Shown here: one piece after another, positions 52,309-61,654 of the stretch | Layout of the letters: each line of letters starts with the position of its first letter | How positions within the stretch are numbered: position 1 is the stretch's first letter | Program-made: the position numbers and the translations under genes | DNA from: Cyclobacteriaceae bacterium | GTDB taxonomy: Bacteria; Bacteroidota; Bacteroidia; Cytophagales; Cyclobacteriaceae | Reading direction: 5' to 3' | Assembly: GCA_019638255.1 (NCBI GenBank) | Contig: JAHBUD010000001.1 | Location: 372,001 to 436,000 of the forward strand | Length of the DNA stretch: 64,000 bases | Notes under the pieces: model-generated | What the model saw: only the letters and a program-made list of their open reading frames with translations | The model's database searches: none | What the model was told of the DNA's origin: nothing

Positions 52309-53547
52309 ATGTCGTTGCTTCAGATTTTCAGCGCAGTACTGGTTCTCTCCGCTGCATTCGCCTTCATTAATGAACGGTACCTCAAGTTGCCGGCCGCCAT
52401 CGCACTGATGCTTATGGGCTTGTTGTTTTCGGTGGGCATTCAGGTAATCAATGTGTTTTATCCCGGCCTGGAGGGGTTAGCCGAGCAAGCACTTGAACGG
52501 TTGGATTTTTCTGATATCCTGCTGGACTTCATGCTCAGCTTTCTATTGTTTGCAGGGGCGCTGCATACCGATTGGCACAAACTGAAAAGCATGCGCTGGC
52601 CAATTATTTCATTTGCTACCCTGGGTGTAACTGTTTCTACTTTTCTCATCGCCTCCCTCTTGTATGCTGCCCTTAACCTGGTGAGTTACGAACTGCCGTT
52701 CATCTACTGCTTGTTGTTTGGTGCACTCATTTCGCCTACCGATCCCATTGCCGTGTTGGGCATTCTGAAAAAGGCCAATGCACCCGAGCCCATGGAAATT
52801 AAAATTGTGGGCGAATCGTTATTTAACGATGGCACTGGCGTAGTGCTGTTCATTGTTATCTTTCACATTGCCTCTGCCGGTTTGGGCACCATAAGCTTTA
52901 ACGAAGTGGCCTTTTTGTTTGCCGAAGAAATTATTGGCGGTATTGCACTGGGTGTTATTTGCGGACTGGTTGTGTATCGCTTGATGAAAAGCATTGATCA
53001 TTATCAAACCGAAGTACTGCTAACACTGGCCATGGTTATGGGCAGTTACTCTTTGGCATTGGCGTGGCACCTTTCGGGTCCGTTGGCCATGGTAACAGCC
53101 GGACTTATCATTGGTAACAAAGGAAGGACCAGCGCCATGTCGGATGTTACGCTGGACTACACCTACAAGTTTTGGGAAATCGTTGATGAGGTGATGAACG
53201 CTGCGCTGTTTGTACTCATCGGCCTGGAGCTATTAATCATTCCACTGTCGTGGGAGTATGTTTTATTAGGATTGGTTACGGTGGTGATTGTGCTGTTGGC
53301 CCGTTACATTTCCCTGGCGTTACCAACCTATGCGTTCGGGTTTAAAAAACAATTTGAAGCACGCACACTTACCGTTATGACGTGGGGTGGTTTACGTGGT
53401 GGTATTTCCATTGCACTTGCGCTGACTATACCAGCCGGTGCATACAAGGAACTCATTGTAGTGATAACCTACATAGTAGTGCTGTTCTCCATTGTTGTGC
53501 AGGGACTTTCTATTGAGCGGGTGATCAAGAAAGTGATAACAGTTTAG
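52309..53547 (+). CDS. Na+/H+ antiporter of the CPA1 (NhaP) type
   Basis: A 412-residue inner-membrane antiporter with about 12 TM segments. Core motifs: ALISPTDPIAVLGILKK, IVGESLFNDGTGVVLF (the functional N-D pair) and the late LTVMTWGGLRGGISIALAL. It exchanges H+ for Na+ or K+ for pH and salt balance. No regulatory C-terminal domain is present. It starts 45 bases after hxlR on the same strand. Confidence 0.9.
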   Translation: MSLLQIFSAVLVLSAAFAFINERYLKLPAAIALMLMGLLFSVGIQVINVFYPGLEGLAEQALERLDFSDILLDFMLSFLLFAGALHTDWHKLKSMRWPIISFATLGVTVSTFLIASLLYAALNLVSYELPFIYCLLFGALISPTDPIAVLGILKKANAPEPMEIKIVGESLFNDGTGVVLFIVIFHIASAGLGTISFNEVAFLFAEEIIGGIALGVICGLVVYRLMKSIDHYQTEVLLTLAMVMGSYSLALAWHLSGPLAMVTAGLIIGNKGRTSAMSDVTLDYTYKFWEIVDEVMNAALFVLIGLELLIIPLSWEYVLLGLVTVVIVLLARYISLALPTYAFGFKKQFEARTLTVMTWGGLRGGISIALALTIPAGAYKELIVVITYIVVLFSIVVQGLSIERVIKKVITV

Positions 53548-53560
53548 TAAGGCACGCCCT

Positions 53561-54907
53561 TCAATACTTGAAAACTTTCCCTCCCGCCATCACTTCCTGC
53601 TTTGCTTCATCAAAGGTTGCCTTCTCTCCTGTGCGCGATGCCGCGGTGGTCATGATACAGGCAATAGAATGTTGATAGCCCGCTTCAACGGGTGCATTAG
53701 GTTGCTTTCGTGAACGAACACATTCCATCCAGTTGCGCATGTGATTTGATGTGGTGATGTCCCCACCGGTATTGGCACTTGATACCGTTTGTATAGATGA
53801 ATCTTCCAACATAACCTCGGGCAATAAGTTCGGTTGCATATTCATTGCTTTTGCATGGTGTTCCGCAAGCCCACCGCCTGGTGTTACCTTATTGGTGATG
53901 AGGTTCAACTCACCTCCATTTGAATAATAAATTTCTGTTGGGCGTTCTTCACCATTGTGCATACGTGAACTGAACACCACCTGGAAACCCGATGCCAAAT
54001 CATTTTTTGGTCCGTAATCAAACACGGCAGTCATGGTGTCCCAATTCTTTCTTCCATCCTTCCACATGTAGATGCCTCCGTTGGCTACTACGCTTCGCGG
54101 ATGTTCCAATCCGGAGAACCAATGGATGGTGTCTATCTGGTGGCTCATCCACTGACCGGGTATGCCGGAAGAATACGGCCAGAATAACCGGTACTCTAGA
54201 TGCTTGCGCGCATCAAACGGCTCGAAAGGCCGGTTCATCAAAAAACGTTTCCAGTCCGTATCGGCTTCTTTCATTTGTGCCACAAGTTGCGGGCGTCTCC
54301 AGCGGCCGGGTTGATTCACATTCCACGTCAGCTCAACCATGGTGATGGCGCCAAACTTTCCCTGCTGAATAAAATCTGCCGCAGCATGATAGTTTGCACC
54401 GCTTCTCCGCTGCGATCCGATTTGTATAATCTTTCCGCTTTTCTTTACTGCCTTCAGGGCTGCGCGGTTGTCTTCCATGGTTTCCGCAAAAGGTTTTTCT
54501 ACATACGCATCGCACCCGGCTTCTACTGCTTCGATGGTGTGGAGCGCATGTTGAAAATCAGAAGTGCTGATGATAACGGCATCGGATTCTTTCGCGGCAT
54601 ACAAGGCTTCATTGTTAACATATGATTTGACCCCATAACCCAATTTCTCTTTTAAAAATTGTGCGCCTTCTTCCCTTCTCACTTTCCAGATATCCGAAAC
54701 TCCACTGATCTCAAAATTCAGTTCCTTGCTGTGATTCATGAACGAGGGAAGCAGGGAATATTTAAGTCGATCAGAAAAGCCAATTACACCCATACGCACC
54801 CGATCATTGGCTCCGATAATACGCGCATAACTTCTTGCGCTGAATGCAAGCGCTCCGGCAGCAACAACAACTGATTTCTTAAGGAATGTTCGTCTGGAGT
54901 TTTTCAT
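53561..54907 (-). CDS. Gfo/Idh/MocA-family oxidoreductase with Tat signal
   Basis: A 448-residue protein with a twin-arginine signal (MKNSRRTFLKKSVVVAAGALAF), so it is folded with its NAD(P) cofactor in the cytosol and exported. The Rossmann site is MGVIGFSDRL with a DxSDIW-like strand (GVSDIW), and the C-terminal domain carries AYVEKPFAETM (the EKP motif) and GQWMSHQIDTIHW. Periplasmic members oxidise sugars or inositols at C3. It is directly upstream of a DUF1080 gene, the partner in the 3-keto-glycoside route. Confidence 0.9.
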   Translation of the reverse strand: MKNSRRTFLKKSVVVAAGALAFSARSYARIIGANDRVRMGVIGFSDRLKYSLLPSFMNHSKELNFEISGVSDIWKVRREEGAQFLKEKLGYGVKSYVNNEALYAAKESDAVIISTSDFQHALHTIEAVEAGCDAYVEKPFAETMEDNRAALKAVKKSGKIIQIGSQRRSGANYHAAADFIQQGKFGAITMVELTWNVNQPGRWRRPQLVAQMKEADTDWKRFLMNRPFEPFDARKHLEYRLFWPYSSGIPGQWMSHQIDTIHWFSGLEHPRSVVANGGIYMWKDGRKNWDTMTAVFDYGPKNDLASGFQVVFSSRMHNGEERPTEIYYSNGGELNLITNKVTPGGGLAEHHAKAMNMQPNLLPEVMLEDSSIQTVSSANTGGDITTSNHMRNWMECVRSRKQPNAPVEAGYQHSIACIMTTAASRTGEKATFDEAKQEVMAGGKVFKY

Positions 54908-54922
54908 AGGGCTCTTTTGTTT

Positions 54923-56278
54923 TTATTCCAGCGTTTTGATTTTAATACTCCTGAATGAAACCTCATCGCCATGATCTTGGAGGAGAATTCGTCCGCGCTC
55001 GGCCATGCCGAAATTTTCCCACACTGCATATTTGCTTCTGGCAACCAATGCCTGGTAGATTGGTGTGCCGCGTTGATATTCTACAACCTTGTATCCGTTG
55101 AGCCAGTGTTCAATGCGGTTGTCGGGATAAACCACAATTCTTCCATGATTCCATTCCCCGATTTTTCGCTGACCGCGCGAAATTTTTACGGAGGGAATAA
55201 GATCATACAGCGATGCCAATGTCCGGTTTCCCACAACGCCTTCTTTGGCATCCGGGTGGCGGGCATCGTCAAGTATCTGGTATTCGAGGCCAATTGCTGA
55301 TCCCTTGTTTCCTTCACTTTCAGTCACAAAATATTTAACACCACTATTGGCGCCTTCTGTTAGTTTGAATTCAAACTGTAAATCAAAAGCAGCATACTCT
55401 TCTGTTGTAACAATGTCGCCACCGTTGGTGGATTCACCTCCTCCAGATTTCTGTACGCTGAGCACACCGTTGTGAACTGACCAGCCCTTTTCCGGAAAGC
55501 CCGATTTGTATGCTCCGCGCCAACCCTTGGTGGTGCTTCCATCCCACAGCAAACGCACGCCATTTTTTTCCTCTTGCTTTGAAAGGGTATTCGGGATAAG
55601 GTTTGCTACGAACACCTCATCCCAAGGTGTGGGCTTAAGATTCTTTGTTTGAATGTTGATGTTGCGCCAATACACCTGACGGCCCGCTTCCGAAAGGCTT
55701 CCTACCGAATGCACCTGAAGGGCAATGAAGCCACGTGGGGTCATATCATCTACAACATGTGCAGCCGGAACGCCATTAATAAATGTGCGCAACGTGTTCC
55801 CGATGCACTCAATTCGCGCTACATTCCATTCGTTGGGTTTATAGGCTTGTTTGGCCTTGCTGTTATACTCCAATGTGTAAAGCCATTCTCTTCGGGCTTC
55901 ATCGTAAATCCCGCCTGTCCATGAACGTGGTGATGGATCAATTTCATATTGATACCCATGTACACGACCGTTCTGGTAATCGGACTTGCTTTCGCTGCGA
56001 AACTGTATGCCCGAGTTTGTTCCATCGGCAACCTTAAACTCCAGCTCCAGAATAAAATCACCAAACAATTCTTCTGTTGCCAGAAAAGAGTTTGGCTCAT
56101 TGGCTACTGTAGTTCCCACGATCATGCCATCCTTGACTTCAAATTTTGCTTTGCCGTTCAGAACCTTCCAGCCGGTGAGGTCCTTTCCGTTAAAAAGTTT
56201 TGTGTCTGTTGTGTTTCTCTTTTGTGCAACGCAACTAAAGGCTAAGAACAGAAGTAGAACGGTAATTGGTGCTTTCAT
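54923..56278 (-). CDS. Tandem DUF1080 (3-keto-disaccharide hydrolase-like) protein
   Basis: Frame open to 56383; the ATG at 56278 gives a signal ([19 protein letters not shown]) and 451 residues. Two DUF1080 beta-jelly-roll domains lie in tandem: first [14 protein letters not shown] to LQVHSVG (about 30-220), second [15 protein letters not shown] to the end (about 250-440). Some DUF1080 enzymes cleave 3-keto-disaccharides made by Gfo/Idh/MocA dehydrogenases. The gene lies 16 bases from a Tat-exported Gfo/Idh/MocA gene in the same direction. Confidence 0.88.
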   Translation of the reverse strand: MKAPITVLLLFLAFSCVAQKRNTTDTKLFNGKDLTGWKVLNGKAKFEVKDGMIVGTTVANEPNSFLATEELFGDFILELEFKVADGTNSGIQFRSESKSDYQNGRVHGYQYEIDPSPRSWTGGIYDEARREWLYTLEYNSKAKQAYKPNEWNVARIECIGNTLRTFINGVPAAHVVDDMTPRGFIALQVHSVGSLSEAGRQVYWRNINIQTKNLKPTPWDEVFVANLIPNTLSKQEEKNGVRLLWDGSTTKGWRGAYKSGFPEKGWSVHNGVLSVQKSGGGESTNGGDIVTTEEYAAFDLQFEFKLTEGANSGVKYFVTESEGNKGSAIGLEYQILDDARHPDAKEGVVGNRTLASLYDLIPSVKISRGQRKIGEWNHGRIVVYPDNRIEHWLNGYKVVEYQRGTPIYQALVARSKYAVWENFGMAERGRILLQDHGDEVSFRSIKIKTLE

Positions 56279-56386
56279 GAGCGATGATTCTGGTTGAGCG
56301 TTTAATTTACAGATGTTTCGGAATAGTTCCAGTAGCTTTTTGCTAAATGGTCGGATGGCGCTATTACATCCAGCGGACATCACAAC

Positions 56387-56794
56387 TTATAAAGCAATAT
56401 TGAGGTGATAAACATCCGATTTGTTTCGCATAATATCCGGAATAAAAAAGCCGCCCGGCTGTGGAATTTGTTCTACCAAATCAAAAACGGTACAGGCTTT
56501 TGGCAGCGCATGAAAGATCAACAGAAATGTGTAGGAAAAATTTTTGGGAATGGTCGTCCACACCGGTGCAAACGTAATGTTCTCAGCATGAACCAATGTT
56601 GATTTATTTCCAGAGTGTTTATCGATCAGTACGGTCGACCTCCATATCCTGATCAGCATTTCCCGATCCGTGTGGCCGAGGTGCGCATGTACATATACGT
56701 ACGAATCATTCAGCAATTCCGGTTTCACAGAAAAGAGTACATCTGTATCAACGTAAGGACTGGCCTTTACGGGTGGTTGTTCAGTAATGCTCAC
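56387..56794 (-). CDS. Conserved-looking protein of unknown function
   Basis: A 135-residue protein from a GTG at 56794. It is beta-rich (ASPYVDTDVLFSVKPELL, YVYVHAHLGHTDREMLIRIWRSTVLI, NFSYTFLLIFHALPKACTVFDLVEQIPQPGGFFIPD; key pieces shown), with no TM or signal in the selected frame. No named family was recognised. It follows the universal stress protein on the same strand by 31 bases, so it is probably co-transcribed with it. Confidence 0.7.
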   Translation of the reverse strand: MSITEQPPVKASPYVDTDVLFSVKPELLNDSYVYVHAHLGHTDREMLIRIWRSTVLIDKHSGNKSTLVHAENITFAPVWTTIPKNFSYTFLLIFHALPKACTVFDLVEQIPQPGGFFIPDIMRNKSDVYHLNIAL

Positions 56795-56825
56795 GGTGTA
56801 ATCTTCTTCAGCGGAAAGCTAAAGA

Positions 56826-57656
56826 TTATTCGCTTGTGTTGATGACTAGCACCGGCAAATACTCGTGGTTTACCAGGTTCTCGGCCAGGCTGTGCTTAAA
56901 AATAAATGTGCCGACCCTCATGTGTGTTGTCAGTGCTATAACATCCGGATGGATGTCATCGGCCGCATGCTTAATGCCCCATTCGGCATCATTGGTGGTA
57001 ATGAAGTTTCGGGTAAACGTGGCTTTCGGAAACTGGCGCTCCAGCACATTCATTTTTTCATCTACTTCAGCCTTGGTCTGGTCATCTTTGCCAAGACCGG
57101 CATATAATAAATGAATGGTTCCGTTCCACAAGTTGGAAAGTTTCAACACTAAGTTGATGGCCTTGCCAGGATCTTCATGAAATGTTGAGGCGAACAATAC
57201 TTTGGAAAAGTTAATGGCTTCAGGCTTATCCTTAATCACCAATACAGGAGCTGTTGAATGCTTAACAACGCGTTGGGTGTTGGATCCGATAACCAGTTCG
57301 CGAATGCCTGTTGCCCCATGCGAACCCATTACCACAAAATCAATTCCCAGAGGCTCGATATAATTTTCAATTTTATCTACTCCTTTGTTCATCACCAGCA
57401 GCGGTTTGGCTTGAACTCCAGCCTGATTGGCGCGTCTTACCAGCGCATCCAACTCAGCTTTCGCATATGTGAGCGCTGCATCGGGTTGTTCTGCCTCTCC
57501 CATTTTGTTAACCAAAACATGTTTGCTGCCCGACTTATCATCAAATAGGTGCTGAACAATTAACCCTGTACCTGCCTTACGGGCAATTTCCAACGCTACA
57601 ACAAATGCATTTTCAGCGCAGGGCGAGAAATCCGTAGGAATCAATATCTTCTTCAT
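56826..57656 (-). CDS. Universal stress protein with two Usp domains
   Basis: A 276-residue cytosolic protein. The first Usp domain (1-145) has MKKILIPTDFSPCAENAF and the ATP motif VVMGSHGATGIRELVIGSNTQRVV. The second (150-276) has KVLFASTFHEDPGKAINLV, but its ATP loop is degenerate. Usp proteins respond to starvation, oxygen or metal stress. It leads the pair with the unknown 56387-56794 gene. Confidence 0.9.
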   Translation of the reverse strand: MKKILIPTDFSPCAENAFVVALEIARKAGTGLIVQHLFDDKSGSKHVLVNKMGEAEQPDAALTYAKAELDALVRRANQAGVQAKPLLVMNKGVDKIENYIEPLGIDFVVMGSHGATGIRELVIGSNTQRVVKHSTAPVLVIKDKPEAINFSKVLFASTFHEDPGKAINLVLKLSNLWNGTIHLLYAGLGKDDQTKAEVDEKMNVLERQFPKATFTRNFITTNDAEWGIKHAADDIHPDVIALTTHMRVGTFIFKHSLAENLVNHEYLPVLVINTSE

Positions 57657-57937
57657 AACTAAGAATTTTAGGACGCTAATACCTTTCTCCTATTCCATTC
57701 ACTCCACTTCAAGGTATAGCCAATGGAAAGAAGTATGAATGATGCGTATCAAACAACACCATGACATTAATCATACTTCCCGAAAATGAGATTTTGAAAA
57801 AGCCTCTGTTGAGCGGCCCTTGGGGATGATGGTGTTAGGGGGAGTGATCAGAAAGTTCTTTTCGTTGAATCCGCTACTGGAAACACTCCTGAATGTTTCT
57901 GTTAGTCATTTTTTCAACCCTTGTTTGTCCAGTGCTT

Positions 57938-60010
57938 TCACTTTCGCTCAAACATGCGTTTAAAGAAATCGGCTGACGCTTTGTAAGCATCAACCCAATT
58001 CTTGTGCAGCAAAAATCCGTGAACTTCATCCGGAAAAATAAGTTGTTCAAAGTATACGCCTTGCTCACGCAGACTTTCCGCTAAACTCACCGTTTCGCTA
58101 AAGGGTACGTTGCGATCATCATCGCCATGAATCAGCAATACTGGTGATCGCCAGCCTTTAATGAAATGCAAGGGTGACGATTCAAACGCCATGCGTGCAA
58201 AGGCTTGATTTTTTTCTGACTGATAGCTTGGTACAAAGTTCCGGATCACTACGTTCCAATCGTGCACACCGTGAATGTCGACTCCGCATGAAAATAAATC
58301 AGAAGCTCGTGCCAACCCAAGCGCAGTAAGGTAGCCTCCATAGCTACCGCCCCACAATCCGATTTTCTTCGGATCAACATCGTTGCGTTGTGCCAGGTAT
58401 AATCCTGCGCCTTCCACGTCACGATATTCACTCGCGCCAGTAGCTCCATAATCGATAGCTTCGCGAAACTCCAATCCATAACCAATACCACTTCGGTAAT
58501 TAACCGACAGCACCACATAACCCTGACTGGCCAAATACTGATTAAGGGCATAGGCATTATGATAATAAGCACTGTAATGAAAACCCAGTACCATTTGTCT
58601 GCGTGAGCCACCATGAAAAAAAATAACAGCCGGTCGCTTATCACCAGCTTTGGCACCCTTCGGAAGAAAAAGTTGTGCTGGAATTTTCATGCCATCTGTA
58701 GCCGTGACCATGATTGGTTGTGGTGTTACCAGGTCCTTCTTCGGAAAAGTTTTCGGGAATAAATCCACGGCAATCATTTTTGATTGGCCGTTGGCCGATA
58801 TAGCATGAGGCCATGCTGCAGTAGTAGCATCGGTGCGCAGGCAAACGAGTCCGGAAGAAGTTTCCACCGGATTATATTCAATGCCATCACCAACCGAAAG
58901 TTGCTGAGGCTTACCGCCAGTAGGAGAAACTTTATAAATGTGTCTCCGGTCGATATCGCCAATGTTGGTAATATAGAGTAAACTCTTTCCATCGCGCGCT
59001 ACCGTTACACTTTCTACTTCACCATCTCCCGGAGTTAACAGCAGTGCTTCACCACCATTAACTGAAACCGAATACAGGTGCTGCCATCCATCACGCTCCC
59101 AAGGAAAAATTAAGCGATCGCCCATCCACCATAATAAATTATCAACTACGGGAATACCGCTATGCAACACACTGCCCCTCCCCGCACTGGCTGCCCATAC
59201 CTCTTTTGTCTTTCCTGTGCTCACATCTGTCATCCGAATTGACCATGGATGTCCTTCGCGCTCGGGCATAAAAGGCAAGCGGTTGCGCACGTTTGACGTG
59301 CGGGTAAAAGCAATTTGTTTTCCATCGGGTGACCAAACAGGATTACCATCGCGGTCAACACTGGGATCTAAAAACTGAATGGTGCTGGAAGAAAATTCAT
59401 ACACACCAACAAAGGCGTGATCATTACGGCTGCTTACAAATGCCAGCCTGCCGCCATCGGGCGACCAGCGCATGTTGTTTTGCGATCCGCGCGAATGAAA
59501 CAGTTTTTTGCCCTTACCAGCAGAGTCAGTTTTCACCAACCAAACTTGCCCCGCATTCAGGTATGCAATTGACTTTCCGTCCGGAGAAAGTTTGGGATAA
59601 AATCCTGTTGCCAGTTTTTTCAAGTTGCTTCCATCGGTGTTCATAATCCAGATAGCCCGCTCTACATTTGGCTGAACAGCAATCGGGTTGGGCAATTCAC
59701 CGGCACTGTTGGGTGCGCCTCCACGAATGAAAATGATTCTGGAGTTGTCGTGCGTAAACCGCACGGAAGAAATTTCCTGCCCATCATCCTGGTTGTAGTT
59801 GGTGATTTTTCGTGGTGGAAATTCCGGTGCATCGGCAATGTAGATGTTGCGCACACCCTGATCATTAAACACCCACGCAATGCGTTTGCCATCCGGACTT
59901 GACGTAAGTGCTGTTGGAAAAGGAACGTTGAGAAGATTATCGATGGTAACCTGGGCTTGTATTCCCATGGCAGCAATCAGTGCAAAGGCTAGCGTGTATA
60001 TTCTTTTCAT
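57938..60010 (-). CDS. S9 family prolyl oligopeptidase-like peptidase
   Basis: A 690-residue exported peptidase (signal ends GIQAQ). The beta-propeller (TSSPDGKRIAWVF, LSPDGKSIAYLN, WSPDGKQIAFTR) covers about 30-400. The hydrolase domain carries S556 in GGSYGG, D632 in HGDDDRNV and H664 in DEVHGF. It cleaves short peptides in the periplasm. It is the third S9 enzyme in the window, upstream of an M20 peptidase and an amidohydrolase in the same direction. Confidence 0.93.
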   Translation of the reverse strand: MKRIYTLAFALIAAMGIQAQVTIDNLLNVPFPTALTSSPDGKRIAWVFNDQGVRNIYIADAPEFPPRKITNYNQDDGQEISSVRFTHDNSRIIFIRGGAPNSAGELPNPIAVQPNVERAIWIMNTDGSNLKKLATGFYPKLSPDGKSIAYLNAGQVWLVKTDSAGKGKKLFHSRGSQNNMRWSPDGGRLAFVSSRNDHAFVGVYEFSSSTIQFLDPSVDRDGNPVWSPDGKQIAFTRTSNVRNRLPFMPEREGHPWSIRMTDVSTGKTKEVWAASAGRGSVLHSGIPVVDNLLWWMGDRLIFPWERDGWQHLYSVSVNGGEALLLTPGDGEVESVTVARDGKSLLYITNIGDIDRRHIYKVSPTGGKPQQLSVGDGIEYNPVETSSGLVCLRTDATTAAWPHAISANGQSKMIAVDLFPKTFPKKDLVTPQPIMVTATDGMKIPAQLFLPKGAKAGDKRPAVIFFHGGSRRQMVLGFHYSAYYHNAYALNQYLASQGYVVLSVNYRSGIGYGLEFREAIDYGATGASEYRDVEGAGLYLAQRNDVDPKKIGLWGGSYGGYLTALGLARASDLFSCGVDIHGVHDWNVVIRNFVPSYQSEKNQAFARMAFESSPLHFIKGWRSPVLLIHGDDDRNVPFSETVSLAESLREQGVYFEQLIFPDEVHGFLLHKNWVDAYKASADFFKRMFERK

Positions 60011-60040
60011 ACGAATTTTAGTTCTACTACTAAATAAAAC

Positions 60041-60121
60041 TTAACCACTAAGGGCACAAAGAATACACTAAGTCCACTGCTTGGTGCTCTTCGTGTAAAC
60101 CTTAGTGTACTTTGTGGTTTA
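60041..60121. repeat. Intergenic inverted repeat between peptidase genes
   Basis: The arm AACCACTAAGGGCACAAAG (60043-60061) faces ACCACAAAGTACACTAAGG on the other strand (60101-60119); words CACAAAG, ACACTAAG and CTTAGTG recur in both orientations. Such CACAAAG/CACTAAG-rich repeats are common dispersed words in Bacteroidota. It may fold as a long imperfect hairpin between the two transcription units. Confidence 0.6.
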
Positions 60122-60129
60122 TTCTTTTG

Positions 60130-61575
60130 CTAATTAAGCTCTCTCAACAACTGCTCATAAAACCACAAGGCTGTTTTATAACTTTCCAAACTTACACGTT
60201 CATCAATGCCATGAAAACCAATGGGATCAACCATGGGGCTGAATTTGATGATGTTGGAGGATACTTCAGAAAAATGCCGTGAATCCGTGGCGCCAATAAC
60301 CAGAAAAGGAGATGTAATTACCTGCGGATAACTTTTCTGAATAGTCGCTGCAATTTTCTGATACCCGAAACTTTTCATAGAAGTTACGGCAGAAGGCTCA
60401 GAAACATTGTTATCGAGCGGGGCAACGCTAACACGCTCATCCTTAATTTTTTTCTTAACACTCTCGATCACTTGTTCCGATGAATGCCCCGGCAACAATC
60501 TAAAATTTACCACCGCAGTAGCTACGGTAGGAACAACATTGTCTTTAATGCCGGCTTCAATAATAGTAGGCACAATGGTGGTGCGGATCATCGCATCACC
60601 GGTATTGCTTTCGGAGTAGGTTCCCAAAATCAGTTTCTTAAACAACCAAGGATTGGCGAATGCCATGCGCTGCACAAAAGGCATTTCGGGGCCAATACTT
60701 TCCATCAGTCCGAGCATTGGCTCTGTAAAATCAGCCTCGAACGGATTGTTCCGCAGGTTGTACAATGCTTTTGATAAAATATCAATAGAAGTCTCCTTCA
60801 TGGGCATGGAAGAATGTCCGCCTTGCGCCACAACGCTTAACTTCAATGACAGGTATCCTTTCTCGGCTGTGCCCAGCAAGGCTACCGGTTTCGTCATGCC
60901 CGGAACTTTGTCTGCCGTTATTATGCCTCCTTCATCCAGTACAAATTCGGCAGCAATGTTTCTTTCTTTCAGCAACTTAGCAATGGCCACTGCTCCTTCG
61001 CCCCCGATTTCCTCATCGTGACCGAATGCTAAATACACTGTACGATCAGGTTGAAAATTTTCAGTTACCAGTTTTTCAACCGTTTCAAAAATGGAGATCA
61101 TGTTGATCTTGTCATCCGTGGTGCCTCTGCCCCAGATGAAATTCTCCTTGATCACCCCGCCAAACGGATCAACCGTCCACATAGATTTTGTGGCTTCTTC
61201 TATGGGTACTACATCCTGATGCGCCATCAGCACCACGGGCTTCAGTTCAGGATTTTTACCATTCCATGTATAGAGCAAGCTGTAACCTTCCACAATTTCA
61301 CGCGAAAGTTTTTCGTGTGTTTTTGGATAGGTAGCTGCTAAAAATTCATGGAAGCCAATAAACTGTGTTGAGTCGAACAACGATGGATCGCCATACGAAA
61401 TGGTTTTATAAGAAAGTGCTTGTTGAAAATGTTGAAGGGCTGAATCAGTAGGTTCAGGAGCAGGAGTTGACTCAATCGCCTGTTGACTGGACTGAAACCT
61501 AAACGTGTTGAACAATACTATTCCGGCAACAACTAAAACGATGAGCAGTAAAAGGATAAAAAACTTTTTGATCAT
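60130..61575 (-). CDS. M20 metallopeptidase (carboxypeptidase S / PM20D1-like)
   Basis: The ATG at 61575 is chosen over 61593 because it starts a neat TM/signal anchor (MIKKFFILLLLIVLVVAGIVLF), giving 481 residues. Dizinc ligands: VLMAHQDVVP (H, D), RGTTDDKINM (D), GHDEEIGGEGA (E-E), DEGG and the late DSRHFSEVS. It is membrane-anchored facing the periplasm. It cleaves N-acyl amino acids or short peptides. It sits between an S9 peptidase and an amidohydrolase in the same direction. Confidence 0.92.
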   Translation of the reverse strand: MIKKFFILLLLIVLVVAGIVLFNTFRFQSSQQAIESTPAPEPTDSALQHFQQALSYKTISYGDPSLFDSTQFIGFHEFLAATYPKTHEKLSREIVEGYSLLYTWNGKNPELKPVVLMAHQDVVPIEEATKSMWTVDPFGGVIKENFIWGRGTTDDKINMISIFETVEKLVTENFQPDRTVYLAFGHDEEIGGEGAVAIAKLLKERNIAAEFVLDEGGIITADKVPGMTKPVALLGTAEKGYLSLKLSVVAQGGHSSMPMKETSIDILSKALYNLRNNPFEADFTEPMLGLMESIGPEMPFVQRMAFANPWLFKKLILGTYSESNTGDAMIRTTIVPTIIEAGIKDNVVPTVATAVVNFRLLPGHSSEQVIESVKKKIKDERVSVAPLDNNVSEPSAVTSMKSFGYQKIAATIQKSYPQVITSPFLVIGATDSRHFSEVSSNIIKFSPMVDPIGFHGIDERVSLESYKTALWFYEQLLRELN

Positions 61576-61654
61576 ATTGGTTCTGTTTATCAAATGATGT
61601 ATGTAGTGGGTTTACCTTGGTTTGTGTCGACACAAGCCAAGGTTGAGAAACGAT

